From positions 1-34,304 of the forward strand of contig JAGWPW010000049.1 in NCBI GenBank assembly GCA_028870315.1: a stretch of DNA of 34,304 nucleotides, given 5' to 3'. Shown here piece by piece: positions 17,243-25,724 of the stretch (position 1 is the stretch's first letter; every line of letters starts with the position of its first letter). This stretch comes from Sphingomonadales bacterium. Its GTDB lineage: Bacteria; Pseudomonadota; Alphaproteobacteria; Sphingomonadales; Sphingomonadaceae. The notes under the pieces were generated by a model. The model saw only the letters and a list, made by a program, of their open reading frames with translations. It did not search any database and had not been told where the DNA came from. The translations under genes and the position numbers were made by a program.

Positions 17243-18451
17243 ATGAAGCGCACCACCGGCCAGAACCGCGAGATCACCGCCCGCTGGCGCCCGGCCACCC
17301 GCGCCGTGCGCGGCGGCAGCTGGCGCTCCGAGCAGGGCGAGACCAGCGAGGCGATCTATCTGACCTCGGGCTATTGCTACGAGGATGCCGCAACGCCTGC
17401 CGCGCGCTTCGCCGGCCAGGCGCCGGGGATGACCTATTCGCGCACGCAGAACCCCAGCGTGCAAATGCTCGAAGAGCGGATCGCGCTGATGGAAGGCGCC
17501 GAAGCCTGCCGCGCGCAGGCCAGCGGCATGGCGGCAATGTCGAGCGTGCTGCTCTGCCAGCTCAGCCAGGGCGATCACATGGTCATCGCGCGCGCCGCCT
17601 TCGGCCCGACGCGCTGGGTCACCGACAATCTGCTGCCGCGCTTTGGCATCGCCTGCACCGCGATCGACGGGCGCGACCTTGAGGCGTGGCAGGACGCGAT
17701 TCGCCCGAATACGAAGATCTTCTTCTTCGAGACCCCGGCAAATCCGACGATGGACATCGTCGATATCCGCGCGGTTTCCGAGATCGCCCATCGCCACGGC
17801 ATCACCGTCGTCGTCGACAACGCCTTTGCGACCAGCGCGCTGCAACGCCCGCTCGAACTCGGCGCCGATATCGTCGCCTATGCCGCGACCAAGCTGATGG
17901 ACGGGCAGGGCAGGGTGCTTGCGGGAGCGATCGCGGGAAGCGCCGATTTCATCAACAACAAGCTGCTGCCCTTCCAGCGCAACACCGGCAACACGCTGTC
18001 GCCGTTCAACGCCTGGGTGGTGCTGAAGGGGCTCGAAACGCTGGAGCTGCGCGCGGTGCAGCAGGCAAAGAACGCGCTTACGGTCGCGCGCTTTCTCGAA
18101 GGCCGGGTGCCGCAGCTGCTGCATCCCGGGCTTCCCAGCCATCCGCAGCATGCGCTGGTGCAGGCGCAGATGAAGGCGGCAGGCTCGGTGTTCGCCTTCA
18201 CCGTCGAGGGCGGCCGCGCGGCGGCCTGGAAGCTGCTCGACGCGCTTGAGCTCATCGATATCTCGAACAATATCGGCGATACCAAAAGCCTGATGACGCA
18301 TCCCGCCTCGACCACCCATTCGAGCCTCACCCCCGAGGTGCGCGCTGACATGGGGGTGAGCGAGGGCATGCTGCGGCTCAGCGTCGGGCTGGAGGATTGC
18401 GAGGATCTGATCGAGGATCTTGCCCAGGCGCTCGCCTGCGCCGGATTGTAG
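17243..18451 (+). CDS. metZ: O-succinylhomoserine sulfhydrylase (MetZ)
   Basis: A 402-residue Cys/Met-metabolism PLP enzyme. MetZ makes homocysteine from O-succinylhomoserine and sulfide in methionine synthesis. The PLP lysine is in AYAATKLMDGQGR (Lys217); the preceding FFETPANPTMDIVDI and VVVDNAFATSALQRPLELGADI are family blocks, and TYSRTQNPSVQMLEERIALMEGAEACR is typical of the substrate entrance. The KLMDGQGR variation and the FGPTRWVTDNLLPRFGI segment favour MetZ over MetB or MetC, but related sulfhydrylases (MetY) cannot be fully excluded. The upstream 74-base gap shows no recognisable SAM riboswitch. The stop codon is part of a hairpin before apaG. Confidence 0.88.
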   Translation: MKRTTGQNREITARWRPATRAVRGGSWRSEQGETSEAIYLTSGYCYEDAATPAARFAGQAPGMTYSRTQNPSVQMLEERIALMEGAEACRAQASGMAAMSSVLLCQLSQGDHMVIARAAFGPTRWVTDNLLPRFGIACTAIDGRDLEAWQDAIRPNTKIFFFETPANPTMDIVDIRAVSEIAHRHGITVVVDNAFATSALQRPLELGADIVAYAATKLMDGQGRVLAGAIAGSADFINNKLLPFQRNTGNTLSPFNAWVVLKGLETLELRAVQQAKNALTVARFLEGRVPQLLHPGLPSHPQHALVQAQMKAAGSVFAFTVEGGRAAAWKLLDALELIDISNNIGDTKSLMTHPASTTHSSLTPEVRADMGVSEGMLRLSVGLEDCEDLIEDLAQALACAGL

Positions 18452-18476
18452 GCGCGCGGGATTGTGATCGCGCGCC
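18451..18476 (+). other. Hairpin in the metZ-apaG gap
   Basis: GGCGCGCG and CGCGCGCC form a perfect 8-base stem around a 10-base loop, starting at the last base of the metZ stop codon. No T-run follows, so it may protect the metZ transcript end or attenuate read-through into apaG rather than terminate fully. Confidence 0.4.
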
Positions 18477-18496
18477 GGGGGCGCTAGCATTGCGGC

Positions 18497-18895
18497 ATGA
18501 AGGAGCTTTTCCAGCACGCCGCCATCACTGACGGGATCACCGTGCGGGTCGCGGTCAATTTCCTGCCCGAGCAGTCGCGCATCGAGGCGGGGAACTGGTT
18601 CTGGGTCTATCATATCCGCATCGAGAACGGCAGCGACCAGACCGTGCAACTGCTGCGGCGGCACTGGCGGATCACCGACGGCAACGGGGCGGTCGACATG
18701 ATCGACGGCGATGGCGTGGTCGGCGAACAGCCGGTGCTGCGCCCCGGTCAGAGCCATGATTATGTGTCGGGCTGCCCGCTTGGCACGCCCACCGGCAGCA
18801 TGCAGGGCCAATATACCTTTCGCCGCGGCGACGGCTCGCAGTTCCTCGCCGCGATCCCGCATTTCCCGCTGGCGGCGCCCGCCACCGCCGGGTGA
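18497..18895 (+). CDS. apaG: ApaG-domain protein
   Basis: A 132-residue single-domain protein of the ApaG family (fibronectin type III-like fold). Recognisable blocks are VAVNFLPEQSRIEAGNWFWVYHIRIENGS, VQLLRRHWRITDGNG, GVVGEQPVLRPGQSHDYVSGCPLGTPTGSMQGQY split across the second half, and the closing IPHFPL. The cellular role is not settled: it is linked to divalent-metal resistance in Salmonella and often lies near apaH or, in sphingomonads, near metZ. It follows metZ by 45 bases on the same strand. No enzyme active site is evident. Confidence 0.9.
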   Translation: MKELFQHAAITDGITVRVAVNFLPEQSRIEAGNWFWVYHIRIENGSDQTVQLLRRHWRITDGNGAVDMIDGDGVVGEQPVLRPGQSHDYVSGCPLGTPTGSMQGQYTFRRGDGSQFLAAIPHFPLAAPATAG

Positions 18896-18934
18896 GCGCG
18901 TGGCGATGAGGCGCCGGCGCGCGGGGCCGCGGGT

Positions 18935-19714
18935 GTGAAGCGGACCCATCTTCCGCTCAACGCGCTGCGCGTGTTCGACGCTGCCTCGCGGCATCTGTCC
19001 TTCACCCGCGCCGCCGATGAGCTGGCGGTGACCCCGGCCGCGGTCGGCCAGCAGATCCGCGCGCTCGAGGACCTGCTGGGGGTGGTGCTGTTCCGCCGCA
19101 CCAGCAAGGGGCTGGAACTGACCGAGGAGGCCGCGGCGGGCCTTTCGGGGCTGCGCAGCGGCTTCCTCCATATAGAGGATGCGGTGCAGGCGATGCAGGT
19201 TGGCCAGTCCAGCCACGTCTATACCATCGCCGCGCCGCGCGACCTGTTCGCCGGGTGGTTCGCGCCCCGGCTCGCCGCGTTCCGCGCCACCGCGCCCGAA
19301 GCGCGCTTCGTGCTGGTCGATGGCGATCTCACCGATTTCACCGAAGCCAATCTCGATCTCGCGCTGCGCTGGGCCGAGGGGCCGGGCGATCTCGAAGGCG
19401 TGGCGCTCGGCCCGGCGCGCCGGGTGACGGTGGGCGAAGGTGCCTGGATCGCATGGCCGGGCGACGGGCCGCCCGATGGCGAGGCGCAGGCACCGTTGCG
19501 CGTCGGCGATGCGGGGCAGGCACTGGCCGCGGTCGCGGCGGGGATGGGCAAGGCGCGGGTGCCGCTGCTGCTCGCCGAAGGCTGGCGCGCGCTCGGGCGG
19601 ATTTCCGGCTGGGCGGACGAGGAAGCGTGCCGCCGCGCCTATTGGCTGGTCGCGCCGCTGCCGCAATGGCGGCAAAAGAAGGTCAAGGCGCTCGTCTCCT
19701 TCCTGGTCGGGTGA
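18935..19714 (+). CDS. Short LysR-type transcriptional regulator
   Basis: A 259-residue regulator, shorter than the usual 290-320. The N-terminal winged helix-turn-helix is clear: LNALRVFDAASRHLSFTRAADELAVTPAAVGQQIRALED, then LFRRTSKGLELTEEA, a GcvA-like sequence. The effector-binding part (from about residue 90) retains the start of the first lobe (YTIAAPRDLFAGWFAPRLAAF) but is compact and ends LVSFLVG. The start is a GTG with no ATG in frame nearby. It lies 39 bases after apaG on the same strand, and its target is unknown; metZ-apaG or the downstream minus-strand genes are both possible. Confidence 0.85.
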   Translation: MKRTHLPLNALRVFDAASRHLSFTRAADELAVTPAAVGQQIRALEDLLGVVLFRRTSKGLELTEEAAAGLSGLRSGFLHIEDAVQAMQVGQSSHVYTIAAPRDLFAGWFAPRLAAFRATAPEARFVLVDGDLTDFTEANLDLALRWAEGPGDLEGVALGPARRVTVGEGAWIAWPGDGPPDGEAQAPLRVGDAGQALAAVAAGMGKARVPLLLAEGWRALGRISGWADEEACRRAYWLVAPLPQWRQKKVKALVSFLVG

Positions 19715-19717
19715 GCA

Positions 19718-20290
19718 TCAGATCCCCGAGGCGACGACCGGTGCGATGATCAAACGGTCGAGCAGTTCGGCGCCCTGCTCGACATCGACCCGACCATCGG
19801 CCTCCAGCCACCAGCTCAGCAGTTCGACCATGGCGCTGGCGACGAAACGATGCGAAAGATCGGTCGGCAGCCAGCCGTCGCGATGCGGCACCGCCGCGGT
19901 GACCTCACGCGAGACCGCGATGATCTCGGCGCGAATCGCCCTTGCCGCCCCGCCGGTGAGCAGCGCGCGCCACACCGGGCGCTGCGCATCGACATAGCGC
20001 AGGATCGCCCGGCAGGCCTCGCGCGTGTTGTGCGCGGTGCCCAGCGCCGGCACCGACAGCCCGACCAGCTCGCGGATCTGGTCGGCGGCGACATCGTTGA
20101 GCAGTTCCGCCTTGGTCGGATAGTGGCGATAGAAGGTCGCATAGCCGACGCCCGCGGCCTCGGTGATCGCGCGGATGGTCACCGCTTCGAGCGGGCGCGT
20201 CTCGATCAGCGCCAGCAGCGCGGCATGCAGCGCCCGGCGTGACCGGGTGATGCGCGCATCCTCGCGCCTCAGGGGAGAGAGGCTTGCCAA
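19718..20290 (-). CDS. TetR-family transcriptional regulator
   Basis: A 190-residue TetR-type repressor. The helix-turn-helix is at about residues 37-66 (VTIRAITEAAGVGYATFYRHYPTKAELL split), followed by a C-terminal ligand-binding domain of all-alpha character ending with RLIIAPV. No ATG is in frame near the start; a TTG with AGGA 7 bases upstream is used. That AGGA overlaps the end of bdhA, so translation is probably coupled. It is the last gene of the mocA-like/bdhA/tetR cluster and may control it, which is an inference. It converges with the LysR gene with 3 bases between them. Confidence 0.86.
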   Translation of the reverse strand: MASLSPLRREDARITRSRRALHAALLALIETRPLEAVTIRAITEAAGVGYATFYRHYPTKAELLNDVAADQIRELVGLSVPALGTAHNTREACRAILRYVDAQRPVWRALLTGGAARAIRAEIIAVSREVTAAVPHRDGWLPTDLSHRFVASAMVELLSWWLEADGRVDVEQGAELLDRLIIAPVVASGI

Positions 20291-20299
20291 TTCTTGATC

Positions 20300-21082
20300 C
20301 TATTCCATGTACCAGCCGTGGCTGACAACCAGCGATTGTCCGGTCAAGGCCTTGGTGGGAAAGGCGGCGAACAGCAGCGCCACCTCGGCGACATCCTCAG
20401 GCGTGGTGAATTCGCCATCGACCGTCTGGCCAAGCATCACCCGCTTCACCACCTCTTCCTCGGTGATGCCGAGCTCGCGGGCTTGCTCGGGGATCTGCCG
20501 ATCGACCAGCGGGGTGCGCACGAAACCGGGGCAGACGACATTGGCGCGCACGCCTTTGGCCGCGCCCTCCCTGGCGATCACCCGGGCCAGCCCCAGCAGC
20601 CCGTGCTTGGCGGTGACATAGGCCGATTTGAGCGGCGAGGCTTCCTTTGAATGAACCGAGCCCATCAGGATGACGCTGCCGCTGCCCTGCGCATACATAT
20701 GCGGCAGGACGGCGCGGGTGGTCAGGAAGGCGCCGTCGAGGTGAATCGCCAGCATCCGCTTCCAGTCGCTGAAGGCGTAATTCTCGATCTGGTTGACGAT
20801 CTGCACCCCGGCGTTGGAGACCAGCACATCGATCCGGCCCCACCGCGCCATCACCGCAGCGACCCCGTCGTTGACCGATGCCTCGTCGGTGACATCCATC
20901 ACCAGCGCGATGGCGCCGGCCGCGCCGGCCGCGTTGAGTTCGGCGGCGGTGTTTTCGGCCGCCTCCCGGTTGATGTCGGCGATCGCCACCATCGCCCCGG
21001 CCGTGGCGTAGCGCCGGGCGATGGCGCGGCCGATGCCGCTGGCCGCGCCGGTCACGATCGCGATCCTGTCCTCAAGCGTCAC
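20300..21082 (-). CDS. bdhA: 3-hydroxybutyrate dehydrogenase
   Basis: BdhA oxidises (R)-3-hydroxybutyrate, the monomer of polyhydroxybutyrate, to acetoacetate with NAD. This 260-residue short-chain dehydrogenase has the NAD-binding [11 protein letters not shown] (about residues 11-21), NAG at 90-92, catalytic Ser142, Tyr155 and Lys159 (SAYVTAKHG). The C-terminal block [37 protein letters not shown] and [16 protein letters not shown] is distinctive for 3-hydroxybutyrate dehydrogenase. The GTG start has AGGAG 6 bases upstream and overlaps the stop of the MocA-like gene by 4 bases; a longer upstream reading frame is not used. Confidence 0.92.
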   Translation of the reverse strand: MTLEDRIAIVTGAASGIGRAIARRYATAGAMVAIADINREAAENTAAELNAAGAAGAIALVMDVTDEASVNDGVAAVMARWGRIDVLVSNAGVQIVNQIENYAFSDWKRMLAIHLDGAFLTTRAVLPHMYAQGSGSVILMGSVHSKEASPLKSAYVTAKHGLLGLARVIAREGAAKGVRANVVCPGFVRTPLVDRQIPEQARELGITEEEVVKRVMLGQTVDGEFTTPEDVAEVALLFAAFPTKALTGQSLVVSHGWYME

Positions 21083-21714
21083 GCAGGTCTCCTGTCGATG
21101 GATGGGGTGGGAAAGGCCGCTCCGAGCAGCGCTTCGGCATCGGCGCGGGTGTCGATGTCGCGCAGGAAGGCCGCGCGCGGGGTGTCGAACCAGGCGACCA
21201 GCGCGGGGTTCGCATCGATGAAGCCGCGCGGCGTCGGGGCACCCGGCGCGGCCAGTGCGCGCGCCACCGCTTGCGGCAGGATGACCGGATTGCCGCGCTG
21301 CCCCGCGTGGCGAGGGATCGTGACGCGGTCGGGGTCGGCGCGAAAATGCGCGGCGAGCGCGGCGATGTCGGCTCGCGTCAGCAGCGGCTGGTCGGCCAGC
21401 GCGATGACGATCCCGGGCGCGCGCAGCGCGGTGGCGCCAAGCCCGGCGATGATCGAGCTGTGCGGCCCGCTGTCGGCGAGCGGATTGACGATGATCCGGC
21501 AGGCGATGCCGGCCAGCGCCGCTTCGATTTCCGCCGCCGCTTGCGCGTTCACCACCACCACCAGCGGCCAGCCCTGCGCGGCATGGAGCGCGGCGCTGCG
21601 GCGAATCAGCGGCTCGCCGCCGATCGGCAGCAGCAGCTTGTCGATGCCGTGCATGCGCCGCGAGCGCCCTGCGGCGAGCAGAATGGTTTCGAGCGGAAAA
21701 GCGGCGCGAGGCAT
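21079..21714 (-). CDS. MobA/MocA-like nucleotidyltransferase
   Basis: A 211-residue NTP transferase of the family that includes MocA, which joins cytidine to molybdopterin for xanthine-dehydrogenase-type enzymes. The signature is [29 protein letters not shown] (nucleotide-binding LAAGxSxRM and DKLL), then [16 protein letters not shown] and ALADQPLLT, where the LADQP segment binds the metal, and [10 protein letters not shown]. The last 50 residues diverge from typical MocA. It overlaps bdhA by 4 bases. No molybdenum hydroxylase gene is nearby, so the physiological substrate is uncertain; a non-molybdenum nucleotidyltransferase role is possible. Confidence 0.8.
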   Translation of the reverse strand: MPRAAFPLETILLAAGRSRRMHGIDKLLLPIGGEPLIRRSAALHAAQGWPLVVVVNAQAAAEIEAALAGIACRIIVNPLADSGPHSSIIAGLGATALRAPGIVIALADQPLLTRADIAALAAHFRADPDRVTIPRHAGQRGNPVILPQAVARALAAPGAPTPRGFIDANPALVAWFDTPRAAFLRDIDTRADAEALLGAAFPTPSIDRRPA

Positions 21715-21781
21715 GGCCCGCTCTTGCCCGATTGCGCGCGGTTGCGGAAGCGGTTGCGGTGCGCGGCGATTGTGACAATAG

Positions 21782-21813
21782 CTGTCACAAAGGAGTCACG
21801 AAGCCGGTCTAAC
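21782..21813 (+). promoter_or_regulatory. Pho box and promoter of pstSCAB
   Basis: CTGTCAC-AAAG-GAGTCAC (21782-21799) is two direct heptamers with an 11-base period, close to the Pho box consensus. Eight bases later comes TCTAAC (21808-21813), a candidate -10. The same layout precedes btaA. A preceding TGTGAC (21771-21776) forms an inverted repeat with the first half-site. The location ahead of the phosphate transporter makes PhoB control very likely. Confidence 0.85.
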
Positions 21814-21850
21814 GGCAGGGCGTTGGTTTGGGACAGCTCGGAGAATAACC

Positions 21851-22885
21851 ATGTTTCGCAAGTTTGCGGTTGCCTTTGCCGGGGCGGCGATGCTCGCCGG
21901 AACGGCGCAGGCCGATACCTTCACCGGCGCCGGCGCGACTTTTCCCGCGCCCGTCTATACAGCCTGGGCATCGGCCTATAAGACCGCGACCGGCAATGAG
22001 CTCAATTATCAGGCGATCGGCTCGGGCGGCGGGATCCGCCAGATCAAGGCGAAAACCGTCGATTTCGGGGCGTCCGACAAGCCGTTGCAAGCCAGCGAGC
22101 TCAACAGCTCGGGGCTGATGCAGTTCCCGACGGTGATCGGCGGCGTCGTGCCGATCGTCAACATCCCCAATCTCGCCGCCGGGCGCATGAAGCTGTCGGG
22201 GCCGCTGCTCGCCGCGATCTTCATGGGCCAGGTTCGCCGCTGGGACGATCCGCAGATCAAGCGGATGAACCCCGGGCTTGCCTTGCCGGCGCTGCCGATC
22301 ACCGTGGTGCACCGCTCGGACGGTTCGGGCACCTCGTTCATCTTCACCTCGTTCCTGTCGGACACCAGCCCCGAATGGAAGAGCAAGGTCGGCGCGAATG
22401 ATTCGGTCAACTGGCCGACCGGCCTTGGCGGCAAGGGCAATGACGGCGTTGCCGCCTTCGTCAAGCAGACGGTGGGCGCGATCGGCTTTGTCGAATATAT
22501 CTACGCGCGCAAGGATACCGTCGCCTACACGCTGGTGCAGAACAAGGCCGGGCAGTTCCCGCAGCCGACCCCGCCGGCCTTCGCCGCCGCCGCCGCGGGC
22601 GCGCCCTGGGGGCGTGCGCCGGGCAATTACGTGCTGCTCATCAACCAGCCCGGCGCGAACGCCTGGCCGATCAGCGGCGCGACCTTCATCCTGATGTACA
22701 AGAACGCCGACAATGCCGCCAAATCGGCCGAGGTTCTCAAATTCTTCGACTGGGCCTACAAGGCGGGCGATGCGACGGCTTCGAAGCTGGATTATGTGCC
22801 GCTGCCTCTGTCGGTGAAGAACCTGCTTCGCAAGCAGTGGCTTCAGATCCGGTCGGGTGGCCATCCGGTCTATGTGAGCCACTAA
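21851..22885 (+). CDS. pstS: Phosphate ABC transporter substrate-binding protein
   Basis: PstS captures inorganic phosphate in the periplasm and hands it to PstCA. The 344-residue protein begins with a signal peptide (MFRKFAVAFAGAAMLAGTAQA, cleavage before DTFTGAG). Phosphate-binding loops are seen as GAGATFPAPVY, GSGGGIRQIKAKTVDFGASD and HRSDGSGTSFIFTSFLS, the last being the family hallmark. GGAG lies 7 bases before the ATG. It is the first gene of a four-gene operon and follows the Pho box by about 50 bases. Confidence 0.97.
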   Translation: MFRKFAVAFAGAAMLAGTAQADTFTGAGATFPAPVYTAWASAYKTATGNELNYQAIGSGGGIRQIKAKTVDFGASDKPLQASELNSSGLMQFPTVIGGVVPIVNIPNLAAGRMKLSGPLLAAIFMGQVRRWDDPQIKRMNPGLALPALPITVVHRSDGSGTSFIFTSFLSDTSPEWKSKVGANDSVNWPTGLGGKGNDGVAAFVKQTVGAIGFVEYIYARKDTVAYTLVQNKAGQFPQPTPPAFAAAAAGAPWGRAPGNYVLLINQPGANAWPISGATFILMYKNADNAAKSAEVLKFFDWAYKAGDATASKLDYVPLPLSVKNLLRKQWLQIRSGGHPVYVSH

Positions 22886-22902
22886 GGGAAACGAAGACGG
22901 CC

Positions 22903-23898
22903 ATGGCCGATGCATTGATGGCGGCTATGGTCGAGCAAGCCCCGCGGTCGAAAGGGCCGCGGGGCGCGCCAGGGAGCGGCAACGGCGACGGGCTGTTCCA
23001 TGCGCTGTGTTTTTCGGCGGCGATGGTGCTGATGGCCACGCTGGCAGGGCTGCTCGTCGCGCTTCTGATCGGCGGCTGGCCGGCGTTTTCGCGTTTCGGC
23101 TTCTCGTTCTTTACCTCCAGTGTCTGGAACCCGTCGGGCACCCCTGACAATCCGGAGGCCTATGGCGCCGCCGGGCCGATCGCCGGCACGCTGATCACCG
23201 CCTTCATCGCCATGCTGCTCGCCTTTCCGCTGGCGGTCGGCATCGCCGTCTTCCTTGTCGAATTCTGCCCCAGGCGGCTGGCGCATTGGGTCGGGATCGC
23301 GGTCGAGCTGCTCGCCGGCATTCCCTCGATCGTCTATGGCATGTGGGGCCTGTTCGTGCTCGCGCCGTGGTTTGCCGAACACATCCAGACGCCGCTGCTG
23401 CTCGATCTCGACCCCGACGGCTTCTGGGGCAAGCTGTTCAGCGGCGTGCCCAACGGCGCCAATATCTTCACCGCCAGCCTGATCCTGGCGATCATGGTGC
23501 TGCCCTACATTGCCACCGTGTTTCGCGAGCTGTTGCTGTCGATACCGCCCTACCTGCGCGAGGCCGCCTATGGCATGGGCTGCACGCCGTTCGAGGTGGT
23601 GCGCAACATCATGCTCCCCTATATTCGCCGCAGTGCGGTCGGCGCGGTGATGCTCGGGCTGGGGCGGGCGCTGGGCGAGACGATGGCGGTGACCTTCATC
23701 ATCGGCAACAGTCATGCCCTGCCGCACAGCCTGTTCGATTCGGGCTCGACGATCGCATCGACCATCGCCAATGAATTCACCGAGGCGACCGGAGATTTGC
23801 ATGTCTCGGCGCTCATCGCGCTCGGGCTGATCCTGTTCCTGATCACCTTCGCCACGCTCGCCGCGGCGCGGCTGCTGCTTGGCCGGGAGAAGCTGTGA
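22903..23898 (+). CDS. pstC: Phosphate ABC transporter permease PstC
   Basis: A 331-residue inner-membrane permease with about six transmembrane helices, paired with PstA. Features are a cytoplasmic N-terminus of about 25 residues, the first helix (SAAMVLMATLAGLLVALLI), AGPIAGTLITAFIAMLLAFPLAVGIAVFL, LAGIPSIVYGMWGLFVLAPW and the EAAYGMGCTPFEVVRNIMLPY coupling loop that contacts PstB. GLGRALGETMAVTFIIGN is a PstC hallmark. The start is the ATG 17 bases after the pstS stop; a longer frame overlapping pstS is not supported. The 3' end overlaps pstA. Confidence 0.95.
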   Translation: MADALMAAMVEQAPRSKGPRGAPGSGNGDGLFHALCFSAAMVLMATLAGLLVALLIGGWPAFSRFGFSFFTSSVWNPSGTPDNPEAYGAAGPIAGTLITAFIAMLLAFPLAVGIAVFLVEFCPRRLAHWVGIAVELLAGIPSIVYGMWGLFVLAPWFAEHIQTPLLLDLDPDGFWGKLFSGVPNGANIFTASLILAIMVLPYIATVFRELLLSIPPYLREAAYGMGCTPFEVVRNIMLPYIRRSAVGAVMLGLGRALGETMAVTFIIGNSHALPHSLFDSGSTIASTIANEFTEATGDLHVSALIALGLILFLITFATLAAARLLLGREKL

Positions 23899-24779
23899 TG
23901 GCGAACGGCGTGCCGATGGCAAGCGCGCCGCGGCATCTGCGGCGCAAGCTCACCAATTACATCTTCGTTGGCCTTACGAGCATTGCCACCGCGCTGGCGC
24001 TGGCGGCGCTGGTGATGATCCTGTGGTCGCTGGTGGCGAAGGGGCTTGGCGGGATCAATCTTGCCGCCATCACCCAGGACCAGCCCGGCGGTGGTGCCGA
24101 CATGGGGCAGGGGGGCTTGCGCAACGGGCTCGTCGGCTCGCTCATCCTGTGCGCCATCGGCATGGCGATTGCGCTCGTCATCGGCATCCTTTCGGGGACC
24201 TGGCTTGCCGAATATGGCGATGCCAGCAGGCTGGCGGGCACGGTGCGCTTCATCAACGACGTGCTGCTGTCTGCGCCTTCGATCCTTGTCGGCCTGTTCG
24301 TCTATGAACTGCTCGTCAGCCACCTCGTCGGCCATTTCTCGGCGATCGCCGGCGGGGTCGCGCTGGCGGTGCTGGCGACCCCGGTGATCACCCGCACCAC
24401 CGAGGACATCCTGCGCCTGCAATCCAACCAGCTGCGCGAGGCGGGCATGGCGCTCGGCGCGGGCAAGGGGCTGGTCATCCGCGCGATCATCTGGCGCGCC
24501 TCGCGCACCGGCCTCGTCACCGGCGGGCTGCTCGGCTTCGCGCGGATCAGCGGCGAAACCGCGCCGCTGCTGTTCACCTCGCTCGGCAATCCGTTCCTCA
24601 GCGTCAATCTTGGCCAGCCTATGGCCTCGCTGCCGACGATCATCTTCAATTTCGCGCTGAGCGCCGATGACAACTGGCGGCGGCTTGCCTGGGTGGCGGC
24701 GCTGATCATCGCCGTCTTCGTCCTCTCCGCCAATATCATCGGGCGTGCCCTTGCGGCGCGCGGGAGCAGCCACAAGTGA
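23898..24779 (+). CDS. pstA: Phosphate ABC transporter permease PstA
   Basis: The second permease of the Pst system, 293 residues. After a cytoplasmic N-terminus come the first helix ([19 protein letters not shown]) and the typical [36 protein letters not shown] region, then [16 protein letters not shown] and the PstB-contacting segment [37 protein letters not shown] is a PstA hallmark. The ATG overlaps the pstC stop by one base; a GTG one codon earlier with GGAG 5 bases upstream is an equal alternative. The stop overlaps the pstB start (GTGA). Confidence 0.95.
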   Translation: MANGVPMASAPRHLRRKLTNYIFVGLTSIATALALAALVMILWSLVAKGLGGINLAAITQDQPGGGADMGQGGLRNGLVGSLILCAIGMAIALVIGILSGTWLAEYGDASRLAGTVRFINDVLLSAPSILVGLFVYELLVSHLVGHFSAIAGGVALAVLATPVITRTTEDILRLQSNQLREAGMALGAGKGLVIRAIIWRASRTGLVTGGLLGFARISGETAPLLFTSLGNPFLSVNLGQPMASLPTIIFNFALSADDNWRRLAWVAALIIAVFVLSANIIGRALAARGSSHK

Positions 24780-25636
24780 AGTTCGAGATCAGCCAGGAGG
24801 AACAGCCCACCGTCATGGTCGCGCCTGCGCCGGAGGAGCGGGTGCTCGATGTCCGCGGGCTCGATTTCTACTATGGCAAGACCCGGGCGCTGCATGGCGT
24901 CGATCTGCCGGTGGCGCGCAACCGGATCACCGCGCTGATCGGCCCGTCGGGCTGCGGCAAATCGACGCTGCTGCGCACGCTCAACCGCATCTACGACCTC
25001 TATCCCGCCCAGCGCGCCGAAGGGCAGATCCTGTTCAACGGCGAAAACCTGCTCAATCCGCGTGATCCGGTCGATCCTGAGGCATCGGGCAGCGGTCGCC
25101 CGCGCGTCGGCGGCGATCTCGCGCGGCTGCGCGCGCGCATCGGCATGGTCTTTCAGCGGCCGACGCCGTTTCCGATGTCGATCTATGACAACATCGCCTT
25201 CGGGGTGCGCCTCCAGCGCAGCGTCGGCAAGGCCGAGATGGACGAGATCGTCGAACGGTCGCTGACCCGCGCGGCGCTGTGGGACGAGGCGAAGGACAAG
25301 CTCCACCAGTCGGGCCTGGGGCTTTCGGGCGGGCAGCAGCAGCGGCTCTGCGTCGCGCGCGGGATCGCCGTCGAGCCCGAGGTGCTGCTGCTCGACGAGC
25401 CGGCCTCGGCGCTCGACCCGCTGTCGACCGCCAAGCTCGAAACCGCGCTTCTCGAACTGAAGGACAGCTTCACCATCGTCATCGTGACGCATAATCTCCA
25501 GCAGGCAGCACGGATTTCCGATTACACCGCCTTCATGCTGATGGGCCGGCTCATCGAGTTCCGGCCCTCGTCCGAAGCCTTCGTCAAGCCCGAGACCGAG
25601 GCGATGCGCGACTATGTGACCGGCCGCTACGGCTGA
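24776..25636 (+). CDS. pstB: Phosphate ABC transporter ATP-binding protein
   Basis: PstB powers phosphate import. The 286-residue protein has Walker [10 protein letters not shown] (56-64), the Q-loop in [21 protein letters not shown], signature LSGGQQQR (183-190), Walker B VLLLDEP (203-209), the switch His in [13 protein letters not shown], and the ending YVTGRYG common to PstB. It carries about 15 extra residues (roughly 97-113, [18 protein letters not shown] region) between the beta-strand NGENLL and the helix LARLRARIG, compared with Escherichia coli PstB. The GTG start overlaps pstA. phoU and phoB, which often follow pstB, are not here. Confidence 0.96.
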   Translation: MKFEISQEEQPTVMVAPAPEERVLDVRGLDFYYGKTRALHGVDLPVARNRITALIGPSGCGKSTLLRTLNRIYDLYPAQRAEGQILFNGENLLNPRDPVDPEASGSGRPRVGGDLARLRARIGMVFQRPTPFPMSIYDNIAFGVRLQRSVGKAEMDEIVERSLTRAALWDEAKDKLHQSGLGLSGGQQQRLCVARGIAVEPEVLLLDEPASALDPLSTAKLETALLELKDSFTIVIVTHNLQQAARISDYTAFMLMGRLIEFRPSSEAFVKPETEAMRDYVTGRYG

Positions 25637-25724
25637 TTTCGGCCACAGCCATCCGCGATTGCTCAAGGAGCGCTTGCCGGGCGCCATCTGCTGCCGGATA
25701 GTCGCGCGATCGGGAGAGGCGCGC

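Noticed and set aside
17165..19675. 836-residue open frame on the minus strand
   Set aside because: It is antisense to metZ, apaG and lysR, which have clear family motifs. The translation has no recognisable domain.
21771..21789. CRP-type operator
   Set aside because: TGTGA and TCACA are present but 9 bases apart, not the 6 of a CRP site. The direct-repeat Pho box explains the right arm better.
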